Shown in pieces: positions 15,509-25,104 of a stretch of 64,000 nt of DNA; position 1 is the first letter of the stretch, and each line of letters starts with the position of its first letter. Both the position numbers and the translations under genes were made by a program. The notes beneath the pieces are model-generated. The model had not been told where the DNA came from and did no database searches. It saw only the letters and a program-made list of their open reading frames with translations. The stretch is from Bacteroidales bacterium (GTDB lineage Bacteria; Bacteroidota; Bacteroidia; Bacteroidales; Muribaculaceae). The DNA is taken from the NCBI GenBank assembly GCA_004557385.1, contig SFEA01000002.1, positions 52,749 to 116,748 on the forward strand, in the 5' to 3' direction.

Positions 15509-16399
15509 ATGCTCAATTACATAACATGGACAGCCGACCCTGAGATGTTCGGCATAGGAAGCATTTCGGTGCGATGGTATGGCTTGATGTTTGCCATAGG
15601 TTTTCTTGTTGGATATGAGATGGTTTGCCGCATATTCAAGCGCGAGGGTTATCCCGAGAGCTGGGTGGGCAGCCTGCTCATCTACACCATCGTAGCCACT
15701 GTGGTGGGCGCCCGACTGGGACATGTGTTTTTCTACGATTGGGCTTACTATAAGGACCATCTGGGCGAGATACTCAAGGTGTGGCACGGCGGTTTGGCGA
15801 GCCATGGCGGAACCATAGGCATCATCATTGCCGTGTATTTCTATTCGCGCCGCGTGACGCGCAAGCCGATGCTTTGGACATTCGACCGCCTGGTGGTGCC
15901 GGTGGGCTTGGTGGCAGCCATGATTCGCTTTGGCAACCTGATGAACAGCGAGATTTTTGGCGGACCAACATCGTTGCCGTGGGGAATGAAGTTTGTGCGC
16001 TCAATGGAGTGGTGGACGCTCTATTGCCCCGACCGCATAGTTGAGCACGGAGCGGCATGCCACCCCACGCAGCTCTACGAGGCGTTTTGCTACCTGCTGC
16101 TGTTTGGCGTGTGCTTGTGGCTATACTGGCGCCGCAACGAGGGCGAGCGTGAGGGAATGATTTTTGGAGTGTTCCTCTTAGGAATCTTCGTGCCTCGATT
16201 TGTAATTGAATTTGTGAAGAATGTGCAGGAACCATGGGAACTTGCTTTGCGGGCATCGTGCGGCATGGACATGGGTCAGCTGCTTAGCATACCGTTTATT
16301 GTGGCAGGCGCTTGGCTTGTGGTGCGCGCATTGCACCGCCCGAGGGTGCCGGTGGCTTATCCAAACCGTTATGCCGACGAATCGAAGCAACGACGTTGA
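15509..16399 (+). CDS. lgt: Prolipoprotein diacylglyceryl transferase
   Basis: 296 residues, a multi-pass inner-membrane enzyme that transfers diacylglycerol from phosphatidylglycerol to the lipobox cysteine, the first step of lipoprotein maturation. Visible signatures are SVRWYGLMFAIGF, WHGGLASHGGTIG (catalytic His region) and the Lgt signature RFGNLMNSEIFGGPTSLPWG, plus HPTQLYEA. It probably starts an operon with the PEP-synthase-like gene 95 bases downstream. Several lipoproteins in this window (btuG product, DUF6242 protein) would be its substrates. Confidence 0.97.
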   Translation: MLNYITWTADPEMFGIGSISVRWYGLMFAIGFLVGYEMVCRIFKREGYPESWVGSLLIYTIVATVVGARLGHVFFYDWAYYKDHLGEILKVWHGGLASHGGTIGIIIAVYFYSRRVTRKPMLWTFDRLVVPVGLVAAMIRFGNLMNSEIFGGPTSLPWGMKFVRSMEWWTLYCPDRIVEHGAACHPTQLYEAFCYLLLFGVCLWLYWRRNEGEREGMIFGVFLLGIFVPRFVIEFVKNVQEPWELALRASCGMDMGQLLSIPFIVAGAWLVVRALHRPRVPVAYPNRYADESKQRR

Positions 16400-16494
16400 C
16401 TCGGCGCTGTGCCCATCGAGGCACAAAAATATGCTTTTTCAGCCCCTCCGCTCCATTGCGAGTCGTCAGGGCAGATTAACCTGAGCCATAGATT

Positions 16495-19400
16495 ATGAAT
16501 GAAAAACTACTTAGTCAGCTTTATCTGAAGGACACGGCATTCCGCGACCTGATGCAGCGGCGCATATTCAATGTGCTGCTGGTGGCAACGCCCTACGATG
16601 CGTTTATGCTGGAGGACGACGGCCGCCTTGAGGAGCAAATATATTTTGAATACACTTCGCTCAACCTTAGTTCGCCGCCGCGTTTCACTCAGGTGATGAA
16701 CATTGCCGAGGCGCTGGATGCGCTCAACCGCAAGCACTACGACCTGGTGATAGCCATGCCGGGTGTGGACATCAGCGAGACCTTCGACGGTGCCCGCGAA
16801 ATCAAGCGCCAACATCCCGACATTGCCTATGTTGTGCTCACGCCATTCTCGCGCGAGGTGAGCCGCCGGCTGTCGAAAGAAGATTTCACCGGCGTGGATT
16901 TTGTGTTCAGTTGGCTGGGTAACGTCGACCTTCTGGTGGCAATCATCAAGCTGCTTGAGGACTTCATGAACGTGGAGAACGACGTGAACAACGTGGGCGT
17001 GCAGCTGATTATGCTTGTTGAGGACTCGGTGCGATTCTATTCGTCGATTCTGCCAACTCTCTATAAATTCCTGCTTCAACAAAGTCGCGACTTCTCCACC
17101 GAGGCGCTGAACGAGCACGAGCAGATGATGCGCATGCGCGGGCGCCCAAAGGTGCTGCTGGCACGCAACTACGAGGAGGCGATGGACATATACCGCCGCT
17201 ATGGCAAGCACATGATGGGCGTGATAAGCGACGTGTCGTTTATGCGCGAAGGCAAAAAAGATTCGCAGGCAGGGTTGCGGTTGGCACGCCAGCTGCATCA
17301 GCTCGACAAGAATCTGCCCATCATCGTTGAGTCGAGCGAGGTGAAGAATGCCTCGTTCGTTGCCGAATTCGGCGGCACATTTCTCGACAAGAATTCAAAG
17401 AAGTTGCCCGTTGACCTCGGTCAAGCCATTCTCGAGAACTTCGGCTTTGGCGACTTTGTGATTCGCAACCCGCACACCGGCGCCGAGATTGACCGCATCA
17501 AGGACCTCCGCGGCTTGCAGAACAAGATTTTCGACATTCCAACCGAATCGCTATACTACCACGCCAATCACGACGACATTTCGCGTTGGCTATATTCGCG
17601 TGCGCTGTTTCCCATAGCCGAGGTGATGAAGATGCATCGCTACGAGCATGTGGAGGAAGACCAAGCGGTGCGCCAGCTGATATTCGACCTTATTGTGAAG
17701 TATCGCAAGATGAAAAACCGTGGCGTGGTGGCAGTGTTCAAGCGCGACCGCTTCGACCACTACAGCAATTTTGCCCGCATCGGGCAGGGGTCGCTGGGCG
17801 GCAAGGGCAGAGGTTTGGCGTTTATCGACAGCATTATCAAGAAAAATCCGCAGTTCGACGATTTCGACGGCGTGAGCGTGCAGATTCCGCGCACCGTGGT
17901 GCTGTGCACCGACATCTTCGACGAGTTTATGCGCAACAACAACCTCTATCCCATAGCGCTGAGCAATGCCCCCGACCAGGAGATTCTCGAGCGCTTTCTC
18001 GCGGCAGAATTGCCGTCGCGGCTGGTGTTCGACTTCTATGCGCTGTTCGATGTGGTAGACAGTCCGTTGGCAATACGTTCGTCGTCGCTGCTCGAGGACA
18101 GCCACTATCAGCCGTTTGCCGGCATCTATGCCACCTATATGGTGCCGCATTTCACCGACAAGCACACCATGCTCAAGCAGCTTAGCGATGCCATCAAGGC
18201 GGTGTATGCCTCAGTGTTTTATGCCGACAGCAAAGCATATATGGTGGCAACCAGCAACGTGATTGACCAAGAAAAGATGGCGGTAATCATTCAGGAAGTG
18301 GTGGGCGAGTCTCACGGCAGCCACTACTATCCGTCGTTCTCGGGCGTAGGTCGTTCGTTGAACTATTATCCCATAGGCGACGAGCAGCCCGAAGAAGGCG
18401 TGTGTGAGATTGCCGTCGGGCTTGGAAAATATATCGTAGATGGCGGCATGGCACTGCGTTTCTCGCCACGCCATCCGCGCAATGTGCTGCAAACCAGCAC
18501 CCTTGACTTGGCGCTTCGCGACACCCAAACCCATTTCTACGCCATCGATTCATCGGAGGTGGTTACCGACTTCAAGGTCGACGATGGCTTCAACATCAAG
18601 CACTTGCGCGTGCAGGACGCTGCCAAAAGCGGCGCGTTGAAGTATATGGTGTCGACCTACAATGCAATGGACAACCGCATAGTCGATTCCGACCAAGGAT
18701 TAGGGCGTAAGCTGGTGACATTTGCCAATGTGCTCAACCACGATGTGTTTCCGTTGGCATCGATTGCCGACAGCATGTTGCGCAAAGGTCAAGAGGCGAT
18801 GGACCGTCCGGTGGAAATTGAGTTTGCCGGCGTAATCAACAGTCCACGGCAAATCAACGAAGGCAACAAGGGAAAATTATACTGGTTGCAGATTCGCCCG
18901 ATAGTTGACCGGCGCGAGATGCTCGACGAGCGAATAATGAAGGTGGAACGAGATAAGGTGCTGTTATTCAGCAACCGAGCACTCGGCCACGGCATGATGG
19001 ACAACATCACAAGCGTGGTGATGGTGAAAACCGAAAAATTTTCTATGGAAAATAATTCGCTTATTGCCGAGGAAATTGAAAAAATAAATCGTAACTTTAC
19101 CGAGAAAGAGCAAAATTATATTCTTGTGGGGGTCGGACGCTGGGGCTCGAGCGACAAAGCGCTTGGCATTCCGGTGAAATGGCCTCATATTTCGGCTGCG
19201 CGATTGATTGTGGAGCTGGCATTGCCCAGCGGAAGCATCGAGCCGAGCCAAGGCACCCATTTCTTCCAAAACCTCACCTCGTTTGGCGTGGGTTATTTCA
19301 CATTGGATACTCGGGTTGCCGAAAACATTTTCGACGCCGACTATCTTGCCGGCATCGAAGCCAGCTACGAGAGCGAATTTTTGCGCGTGGTGCAATTCAG

Positions 19401-19518
19401 CTCGCCTCTCACCGTTGCCATAAACGGGCTTAACGGACAGGGCATTGTGCTTAAGGCTGGAGTGAATGTGGCTGCAACCGACGATGGCAGTGTTGCCACA
19501 AGAGTATACGACGAATAA
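16495..19518 (+). CDS. Receiver-domain/PEP-synthase N-domain protein
   Basis: 1007 residues in three parts. Residues about 25-155 look like a receiver fold whose acidic pocket is lost. Residues about 170-340 look like an intact receiver: LVEDS, phosphoacceptor Asp in ISDVSFM, and Lys in FLDKNS. From about 430 on comes a PPDK_N/PEP-synthase ATP-binding region: GSLGGKGRGLAFIDS, AIRSSSLLEDSHYQPFAG and a late WLQIRPIVD. The swivelling phospho-histidine domain (TSHxA) and the PEP/pyruvate TIM barrel are absent, so it is not a complete PEP synthase. It may be a phosphorylation-controlled nucleotide-dependent phosphotransferase. It sits between lgt and the coiled-coil gene. Confidence 0.8.
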   Translation: MNEKLLSQLYLKDTAFRDLMQRRIFNVLLVATPYDAFMLEDDGRLEEQIYFEYTSLNLSSPPRFTQVMNIAEALDALNRKHYDLVIAMPGVDISETFDGAREIKRQHPDIAYVVLTPFSREVSRRLSKEDFTGVDFVFSWLGNVDLLVAIIKLLEDFMNVENDVNNVGVQLIMLVEDSVRFYSSILPTLYKFLLQQSRDFSTEALNEHEQMMRMRGRPKVLLARNYEEAMDIYRRYGKHMMGVISDVSFMREGKKDSQAGLRLARQLHQLDKNLPIIVESSEVKNASFVAEFGGTFLDKNSKKLPVDLGQAILENFGFGDFVIRNPHTGAEIDRIKDLRGLQNKIFDIPTESLYYHANHDDISRWLYSRALFPIAEVMKMHRYEHVEEDQAVRQLIFDLIVKYRKMKNRGVVAVFKRDRFDHYSNFARIGQGSLGGKGRGLAFIDSIIKKNPQFDDFDGVSVQIPRTVVLCTDIFDEFMRNNNLYPIALSNAPDQEILERFLAAELPSRLVFDFYALFDVVDSPLAIRSSSLLEDSHYQPFAGIYATYMVPHFTDKHTMLKQLSDAIKAVYASVFYADSKAYMVATSNVIDQEKMAVIIQEVVGESHGSHYYPSFSGVGRSLNYYPIGDEQPEEGVCEIAVGLGKYIVDGGMALRFSPRHPRNVLQTSTLDLALRDTQTHFYAIDSSEVVTDFKVDDGFNIKHLRVQDAAKSGALKYMVSTYNAMDNRIVDSDQGLGRKLVTFANVLNHDVFPLASIADSMLRKGQEAMDRPVEIEFAGVINSPRQINEGNKGKLYWLQIRPIVDRREMLDERIMKVERDKVLLFSNRALGHGMMDNITSVVMVKTEKFSMENNSLIAEEIEKINRNFTEKEQNYILVGVGRWGSSDKALGIPVKWPHISAARLIVELALPSGSIEPSQGTHFFQNLTSFGVGYFTLDTRVAENIFDADYLAGIEASYESEFLRVVQFSSPLTVAINGLNGQGIVLKAGVNVAATDDGSVATRVYDE

Positions 19519-19560
19519 TGAAAAAACTGTTTTTTTTAATTAGATAGCAATTGCCTGAAT

Positions 19561-21273
19561 ATGGGATTTTTTAATAAACTGAAGAGCGCATTAGGCTATT
19601 CCGACAGCGAATACGACGAGGACGACGAACTCGACGGCTTCAACCCTGCCCATCGCACCCCCTACGTCAACCCGTTCAAGAAAGACGAAACGATGCCCGA
19701 CCTTAGCGACCTTGAGCAACCTGCCGAGGCTGCCCCGACCGCTGTGGCTGAAGTGAGATCGGCGCCAGTGGCTGAGGTGGAGGAGAAGTTGCCCGACGGC
19801 GTGTTCGACGGCATCATCACAATAATCAATGGTAACCTGCCCGAATTTGTGCGCGACTGCATCGACATCGAAAAAGAGCGCAAGGCAGTGAGCGTGGCTA
19901 TGGGTCCGAAGTTTCGCGACTATGTGCTCAACCTGCGACGCACCTCGCTCGAAGAGGCTCGTACGCAGTGGATTGACGAGCGCAACGCACTCACCGGCAA
20001 ACTGGCGCAATCTAATCAGCGAGCCGACGAAGCTGTGCGCAAAGCCTCGGAGATTAAGGACCGCCTGATGAGTGAGGAGCGTCAGCGCCGCGCCATTGTT
20101 GAGCGTTCGCACGACCTCGAAGCACGCATTGCCGACCTTGAGGCACAGCACGAGCAGGAACAGCTGCAAAACAAGGGCTTGCTGAACAAGATTAAGGTGA
20201 TGCAGCTGCAGGTGACCGATTCGCAAAAAGACGCCGAGGAAATCACTCGACTAAACAAACTAATCAACGACCAGCGCACGCGCCTTGCCAAAATCGTCGA
20301 CCTCGAGGCTCAGATTGCCGAACTCAATGCCGAGAATGATTCGTTGAAGCAACAGCTCGACGAGATGCAACAATCTGCCGAGGCGCAAGAGATTGCCGAT
20401 GAATATAAGAGCAAGATGGAGGTGGCTAATGCCCTCATCAACGAACTGCGTTCAACTGCTGCCGCCAAGGAGCAGGAAGCCAAGGCGTTGAGCGAGAAAC
20501 TGGTTGTTGCCACCAACGAAATCACAGGGCTTCAGGACGACCTGAAGGCTGCCCAAGAGGAATTGGAAATAGCTGCCGAGATTCAGGAAAAGATTGAGCA
20601 ATTCGAGGTAATCAAGGAACGCAAGGATGCCGAGATTCGCAATTTGCGCAATCAGTTGGCACAAAGCAAAGATGCCGACGTCGCTGCTGCAAGCGCCAAC
20701 AGTGCCCTTGCTCAAAGCCGCAGCGAGTGTGATGCGCTCAAGGCACAATTGGCTGAGCTGCAGAAGAAAGTGGCAGAGCAAGCCGAGGTGTCGCGCGCTC
20801 ACGATGTGGACACGGCAAATCAGATTGACCGCCTGAAAACCACCGCTGACAAGGCTGAAAAAGCACGCAAGGCAATGTCGGGAGAACTCGACGAAGCCCG
20901 TGCCCGTGTCGACGAGTTGACGGCTACGCTCAACCGATATAAGGCTGACAACATGTCGTTCGACGTGCAGGTGAAGAATTTGAAAGCGAACATAAAAGAC
21001 CGCGATGCTGAGATTGGCGAACTGCGCCGTATGCTCGATGCCAAAGGTGTGGAAGTGGGCGAGATTGACATTACGCCATTCAACGCCGACGAAATCGGCG
21101 ACGAAGAGGCATCGGTGGTTTCGGCAATCGACGATATCGACAACATCGATTGGTTGATGCCTTCGCCTCCATCCGAACCCGAGGAGAAACCCGCCGAAGA
21201 GCCCGAACGCGAAGAGCGTCGCCAGCCTTCGAATGAAATAGGTGCTGCACAAATGTCGCTTTTCGACGATTGA
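19561..21273 (+). CDS. Long coiled-coil protein with C-terminal clamp-like motif
   Basis: 570 residues, family not recognised. Residues 1-75 are acidic and proline/alanine-rich, and about 80-125 form a small globular stretch (DGVFDGIITIINGNLPEFVR). From about 130 to 495 there is almost continuous heptad-pattern coiled coil (repeats such as ARIADLEAQ, LEAQIAELNAEND). The tail is acidic and ends AAQMSLFDD. QMSLF (564-568) resembles the sliding-clamp binding pentapeptide QLSLF and is at the extreme C-terminus, where such peptides function. There is no signal peptide or membrane helix, so it is cytoplasmic. It follows the receiver/PEP-synthase-like gene by 42 bases and is probably co-transcribed. 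Confidence 0.7.
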   Translation: MGFFNKLKSALGYSDSEYDEDDELDGFNPAHRTPYVNPFKKDETMPDLSDLEQPAEAAPTAVAEVRSAPVAEVEEKLPDGVFDGIITIINGNLPEFVRDCIDIEKERKAVSVAMGPKFRDYVLNLRRTSLEEARTQWIDERNALTGKLAQSNQRADEAVRKASEIKDRLMSEERQRRAIVERSHDLEARIADLEAQHEQEQLQNKGLLNKIKVMQLQVTDSQKDAEEITRLNKLINDQRTRLAKIVDLEAQIAELNAENDSLKQQLDEMQQSAEAQEIADEYKSKMEVANALINELRSTAAAKEQEAKALSEKLVVATNEITGLQDDLKAAQEELEIAAEIQEKIEQFEVIKERKDAEIRNLRNQLAQSKDADVAAASANSALAQSRSECDALKAQLAELQKKVAEQAEVSRAHDVDTANQIDRLKTTADKAEKARKAMSGELDEARARVDELTATLNRYKADNMSFDVQVKNLKANIKDRDAEIGELRRMLDAKGVEVGEIDITPFNADEIGDEEASVVSAIDDIDNIDWLMPSPPSEPEEKPAEEPEREERRQPSNEIGAAQMSLFDD

Positions 21274-21302
21274 CTCACAAACACATCATTCGAGTAGGAT
21301 AG

Positions 21303-21384
21303 TCCTCTCGCAGAAAGCCGCGGAACACGCTGAATAATAAGCGATTCATTGTGTTTCCCATGCCTTCTGCGAGAGGATATTTTG
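21303..21384 (+). terminator. Large branched terminator-like hairpin
   Basis: TCCTCTCGCAGAA (21303-21315) pairs perfectly with TTCTGCGAGAGGA (21365-21377), followed by TATTTTGTTGTTT. The 49-base loop holds further pairing: GGAACAC with GTGTTTCC and CGCT with AGCG. It terminates the lgt operon or forms a structured RNA just before the cobalamin promoter. Confidence 0.65.
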
Positions 21385-21404
21385 TTGTTTGTGCGCTAAA
21401 AGTT

Positions 21405-21435
21405 TTGCAAAACCCAATAATAAGCGGTAAATTTG
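21405..21435 (+). promoter_or_regulatory. Promoter of the cobalamin-uptake operon
   Basis: TTG at 21405-21407, a 20-base spacer, then TAAATTTG at 21428-21435. This is a full Bacteroidota -33/-7 promoter, ending directly before the riboswitch. Confidence 0.65.
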
Positions 21436-21444
21436 CAGTGGCGT

Positions 21445-21660
21445 AATCCAGGTGTCGTTTGGCATTGCCGCCACGAGGGCAGCGATGCAAACGGTGAAAA
21501 GGGAATCGGGTGAAAATCCCGAGCAGAGCCGCTGCTGTAAGTCTTTGATAATCGCAGGACACTATCTTTTTTTCTTAACCACTGCAGCCTAAAAGCACAG
21601 GTGCGGGAAGGTTGTTCCACAATGCCGATTGAAGACGAGCCAGAAGACCTGCCTGTGTAT
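21445..21660 (+). ncRNA. Cobalamin (adenosyl/aquocobalamin) riboswitch
   Basis: Conserved B12-box elements appear in order: CAGGTGTC near the start; GGGAATCGGGTGAAAATCCC, then GAGCAGAGCCGCTGCTGTAA; CACTGCAGCC and GTGCGGGAAGG; and finally GAGCCAGAAGACCTGCCTG, whose end can pair with the start to close P1. It is preceded by a full promoter and followed by btuB. Cobalamin binding would be expected to repress btuB expression. The expression platform lies in the 218 bases between 21661 and the btuB ATG, where CCCC/GGGG (about 21761-21779) is one possible hairpin. Confidence 0.92.
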
Positions 21661-21878
21661 TACTTTATGATTGCATGACACGCTCTCGGACTTTAGGGCA
21701 CTTGCAGTTGCTTCGGTGATGTTTTTAAGAAATCGTTATTACGAAAATTCAACCGTTGTTCCCCGAATAGCATGGGGAGGCGAAAGTGGATGTGAAAAAA
21801 AGAACCGCCATAGCAATTGTTTTGGAGTGCGCGTTGCCTTAGAGGCGAGTTGGTGCATTACGCAAAACAATGTAACTG

Positions 21879-23921
21879 ATGAAGCGACGATTCTACATAT
21901 TGCTATTTGCCTGCATGACATGCTGTGCGATGTTTGCGCAGCAAAATGAGCTCGACTCGGTGCTGCACTTGAACGAGTTGAAGGTGGTGCGCCAGCGCCA
22001 GCCCTACGGCGAGGTGATTCCGAGCCAAAAGCTCAGCGGCGCGCGGCTCGAGCGGCTCAACAGCCATTCGGTGGCTGATGCCATACGCTATTTCTCAGGT
22101 GTTCAGATTAAGGACTACGGCGGCGTGGGCGGCATTAAAACCGTCGACATACGTTCAATGGGCACCAACCACCTGGGCGTGTTCTACGACGGCATTCAGC
22201 TGGGCAACGCGCAAAACGGGCAGATTGACCTCGGCAAGTTTTCGCTCGACAACATCGACGAGATTTCGCTGTATAACGGTCAGAAGAGCGAGATTTTTCA
22301 GCCGGCGCGCGACTTTGGCTCGGCGGGCACGGTGTATTTGCGCAGCCGGCGTCCGCGCTTCGACGAAGGCAAGACCAACAATATCAACTTTGCGTTTCGC
22401 ACAGGCTCGTTCGGGCTTGTGAACCCCTCGGTGCGCATCGACCATAAGTTCAACGACCGCGTGAGTGCCACGGCGAGTGTTGAATACACCTATGCCACCG
22501 GTCGTTATAAGTTTCGCTATCGCAAGATGTTCAGCGACGGCACTTTGGCATGGGACACCACCGCCACTCGCCGCAACGGCGACCTGCATGCGCTGCGCGT
22601 TGAGGGTGGCGTGTATGGCAGGGTTGACGGCGGGCAATGGAATGCGAAGCTCTATTATTACGACAGCGAGAAAGGCATCCCCGGTGCCATAGTGAACAAT
22701 GTGTGGAAAAACTCGCAGCGCCAATGGGACCGCAATTTCTTTGCACAAGGCAGCTACAAGAAAGCGTTCGGCGAGCGATATGCGCTGCTGGTGAACGCCA
22801 AATATGCGCGCGACTATATGCGCTATCTCAACCCCGACACCACGCTGATGTACATTAACAACAGCTTCTGGCAGGACGATATTTATGTGTCGGTGGCAAA
22901 CAAATTCTCCATCAGCCGCAATTGGGATGTCGACCTTAGCGCCGACTATCAGTGGAATGCTCTCGACGCCACATTAAGCAGTTTTGCCTATCCGGTGCGC
23001 CACACGGCACTGGTGGCGCTGGCTTCGGCTTACCAGTGGCGCGGACTCAAGGCACAGGCAAGCGTGTTGGGCTCGTTTGTCACCGACCGTGCTACCCTGC
23101 GCAACACCAACGGCGAGCGAAGCCGCCAGGTGAGCCACTTGAGCAAGTTCACTCCGGCAGTATTTTTGAGTTATCAGCCTTGGAGCAGCCGCCCGTTGAG
23201 CCTGCGTGCTTTCTATAAACGCATCTTTCGCATGCCCACGTTCAACGACCTCTATTACACCGACTTTGGCAACGCTTCGTTGAAGCCCGAATATGCCACG
23301 CAATACGACCTTGGTGCGGTGTACGACTTTGCCGACGGAGATGGTGTGCTGAGCACCTTGAGCGTGAGCGTAGACGGTTATTACAACACCATAAACAACA
23401 AGATAATTGCCGTGCCAAAGGGTACGGGGCAATATCGGTGGATGATGATGAACATTGGCCGCGTGAAAGTGCGCGGCGTGGATGTGTCCACTCGCATTGG
23501 GCTGGCGTTGCCTCAGGGCGTGGCGCTACTTGGCGGCTTGAACTACACCTATCAGCGTGCGCAGGACTACAGCGACCCCACCGACTGCCGCGACGAAGCC
23601 GGCACCTACAAGGGGCAGATTGCCTACATTCCGTGGCATAGCGGCAGCGCAACACTTGGCGGCAGATGGCGAGGCGCCGAGTTGAACTACAGCTTCATCT
23701 ACGTTGGCGAGCGCTATCACAACTCATCGAACATTCTTGCCAACTACGAGCAACCATGGTACACCCACGACCTATCGGCAAGCTACAACTTTCGTTGGTG
23801 CCGCGTGGACATGCGCCTCACTGCCGAGGTGAACAATCTGCTAAACCAGCAGTATGATGTGATTCGCAACTACCCCATGCCGGGACGTAACTACAAATTT
23901 ATTTTGAAGATTGACTTATGA
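21879..23921 (+). CDS. btuB: TonB-dependent cobalamin receptor BtuB
   Basis: 680 residues with a signal peptide (cleavage after MFA-Q near residue 21). The plug domain spans roughly 30-150 (LNELKVVRQRQPYGEVIPSQ, SVADAIRYFSGVQIKDYGG, IRSMGTNHLGVFYDGIQLGN), followed by a 22-strand-type barrel ending in an aromatic-rich C-terminus (NYKFILKIDL). Its role as the vitamin B12 outer-membrane transporter is inferred from the upstream cobalamin riboswitch and the btuG gene overlapping its stop codon (ATGA). There is no N-terminal carboxypeptidase-like domain, unlike SusC-type receptors. No inner-membrane BtuCDF genes are in the window. Confidence 0.93.
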   Translation: MKRRFYILLFACMTCCAMFAQQNELDSVLHLNELKVVRQRQPYGEVIPSQKLSGARLERLNSHSVADAIRYFSGVQIKDYGGVGGIKTVDIRSMGTNHLGVFYDGIQLGNAQNGQIDLGKFSLDNIDEISLYNGQKSEIFQPARDFGSAGTVYLRSRRPRFDEGKTNNINFAFRTGSFGLVNPSVRIDHKFNDRVSATASVEYTYATGRYKFRYRKMFSDGTLAWDTTATRRNGDLHALRVEGGVYGRVDGGQWNAKLYYYDSEKGIPGAIVNNVWKNSQRQWDRNFFAQGSYKKAFGERYALLVNAKYARDYMRYLNPDTTLMYINNSFWQDDIYVSVANKFSISRNWDVDLSADYQWNALDATLSSFAYPVRHTALVALASAYQWRGLKAQASVLGSFVTDRATLRNTNGERSRQVSHLSKFTPAVFLSYQPWSSRPLSLRAFYKRIFRMPTFNDLYYTDFGNASLKPEYATQYDLGAVYDFADGDGVLSTLSVSVDGYYNTINNKIIAVPKGTGQYRWMMMNIGRVKVRGVDVSTRIGLALPQGVALLGGLNYTYQRAQDYSDPTDCRDEAGTYKGQIAYIPWHSGSATLGGRWRGAELNYSFIYVGERYHNSSNILANYEQPWYTHDLSASYNFRWCRVDMRLTAEVNNLLNQQYDVIRNYPMPGRNYKFILKIDL

Positions 23922-25075
23922 TTGCCTCAAAAAACATAATTGCATTGACTCTTTCGGCGGTGATGCTTGCCCTGGCATCGTGCCGCGAAGATGATGTGAT
24001 ATTCATCCCTGAGGATGTGCCCGTAAGCACGCCTGAATACACCTCGGTGAAGGGCTTCTATTTGCTCAACGAGGGCAATATGGGCAGCAACAAATGCACG
24101 CTCGACTACTACGACTATGCCACCGGCGTATACACCCGCAACGTATATGGCAACGCCAACCCCTCGGTGCCCAAAGAACTTGGCGACGTGGGCAACGACT
24201 TGGCGGTGTATGGCAGCCGACTGTATGCCGTGGTGAATGTGTCGAACAAGGTGGAGGTGATGAACGCCGCCACCACCGAGCGCATCGGGCAGATTGATAT
24301 ACCTAATTGCCGCTTTATCAAGTTCCACAAGGGGTATGCCTACGTTACCAGCTATGCCGGTCCGGTGGTCATCAAACCCGACTACGAGCAGCTGGGATAT
24401 GTGGCTAAGGTCGACACTACTACGCTGCAAGTGGTGGCACAGTGTGTGGTTGGCTTTCAGCCCGACGGCTTGGAGATTACCGGCGGCCGCATCTATGTGG
24501 CTAACAGCGGCGGATATATGGCGCCAAACTACGAGCACCGCTTGTCGGTGATTGACATCAACTCGTTCACTGTGATTGACGAAATTGAAGTAGGGCTTAA
24601 TCCCGAGCGCCTTGTTGCCGACCATCACGGTGGGCTGTGGATAACCTGTCGAGGCGACTATATGAACGTAAAGGCTGCCTTGCAGTGCTACGATGTGCGC
24701 AAGCAGCGCATGGTGGCGCAGTTGGACATGAGCGTGGGCAACCTGTGGCTCGACGGCGACTCGTTGTATGTGGTGACCGCCGACTGGACTGCAGCGGCAG
24801 GCAGCGGCACAAAATACGGCATCGTTGACGTGAACGAGCATCGTGTGGTGTGCGACAACATCATCACCGATGGCACCGACGCCAAGATTAAGGCGCCATA
24901 CAGCATTATGGTGAACCCTATCACCAAGGATTTCTATATAAGCGACGCCCGCAACTATGTGAACCCCGGCTATTTGTATTGCTACGGACGCGACGGCGTG
25001 CAGAAGTGGAGTGTGCGCACCGGCGACGTGCCTGCCCACATGGCTATGCTTGGTGAAGATATTAACGACTATTAA
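23918..25075 (+). CDS. btuG: Surface cobalamin-binding lipoprotein BtuG
   Basis: 385 residues. The signal peptide ends in the lipobox LASC (Cys22), so it is lipid-anchored. The body has repeated propeller blades (YGSRLYAVVN, GRIYVANSGGYMAPNYEHRL, GGLWITCRGDY, DSLYVVTADW), typical of YncE-like seven-bladed propellers. In Bacteroides thetaiotaomicron BtuG2 is such a propeller that binds B12 tightly and lids BtuB; the assignment here rests on fold plus operon position. It overlaps btuB by four bases, so the two products are probably made in a fixed ratio. Confidence 0.88.
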   Translation: MIASKNIIALTLSAVMLALASCREDDVIFIPEDVPVSTPEYTSVKGFYLLNEGNMGSNKCTLDYYDYATGVYTRNVYGNANPSVPKELGDVGNDLAVYGSRLYAVVNVSNKVEVMNAATTERIGQIDIPNCRFIKFHKGYAYVTSYAGPVVIKPDYEQLGYVAKVDTTTLQVVAQCVVGFQPDGLEITGGRIYVANSGGYMAPNYEHRLSVIDINSFTVIDEIEVGLNPERLVADHHGGLWITCRGDYMNVKAALQCYDVRKQRMVAQLDMSVGNLWLDGDSLYVVTADWTAAAGSGTKYGIVDVNEHRVVCDNIITDGTDAKIKAPYSIMVNPITKDFYISDARNYVNPGYLYCYGRDGVQKWSVRTGDVPAHMAMLGEDINDY

Positions 25076-25104
25076 TCATAACATTAACAAAATAATTAAA
25101 GTAT

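Noticed and set aside
21671..21949. Possible 92-codon leader ORF between the riboswitch and btuB
   Set aside because: It overlaps the btuB start in another frame, has no recognisable domain and lies in the likely expression platform; composition is not protein-like.
23927..25039. 370-codon open frame antisense to btuG
   Set aside because: It mirrors the btuG propeller blades; the His-rich composition is typical of reverse-complement shadows.
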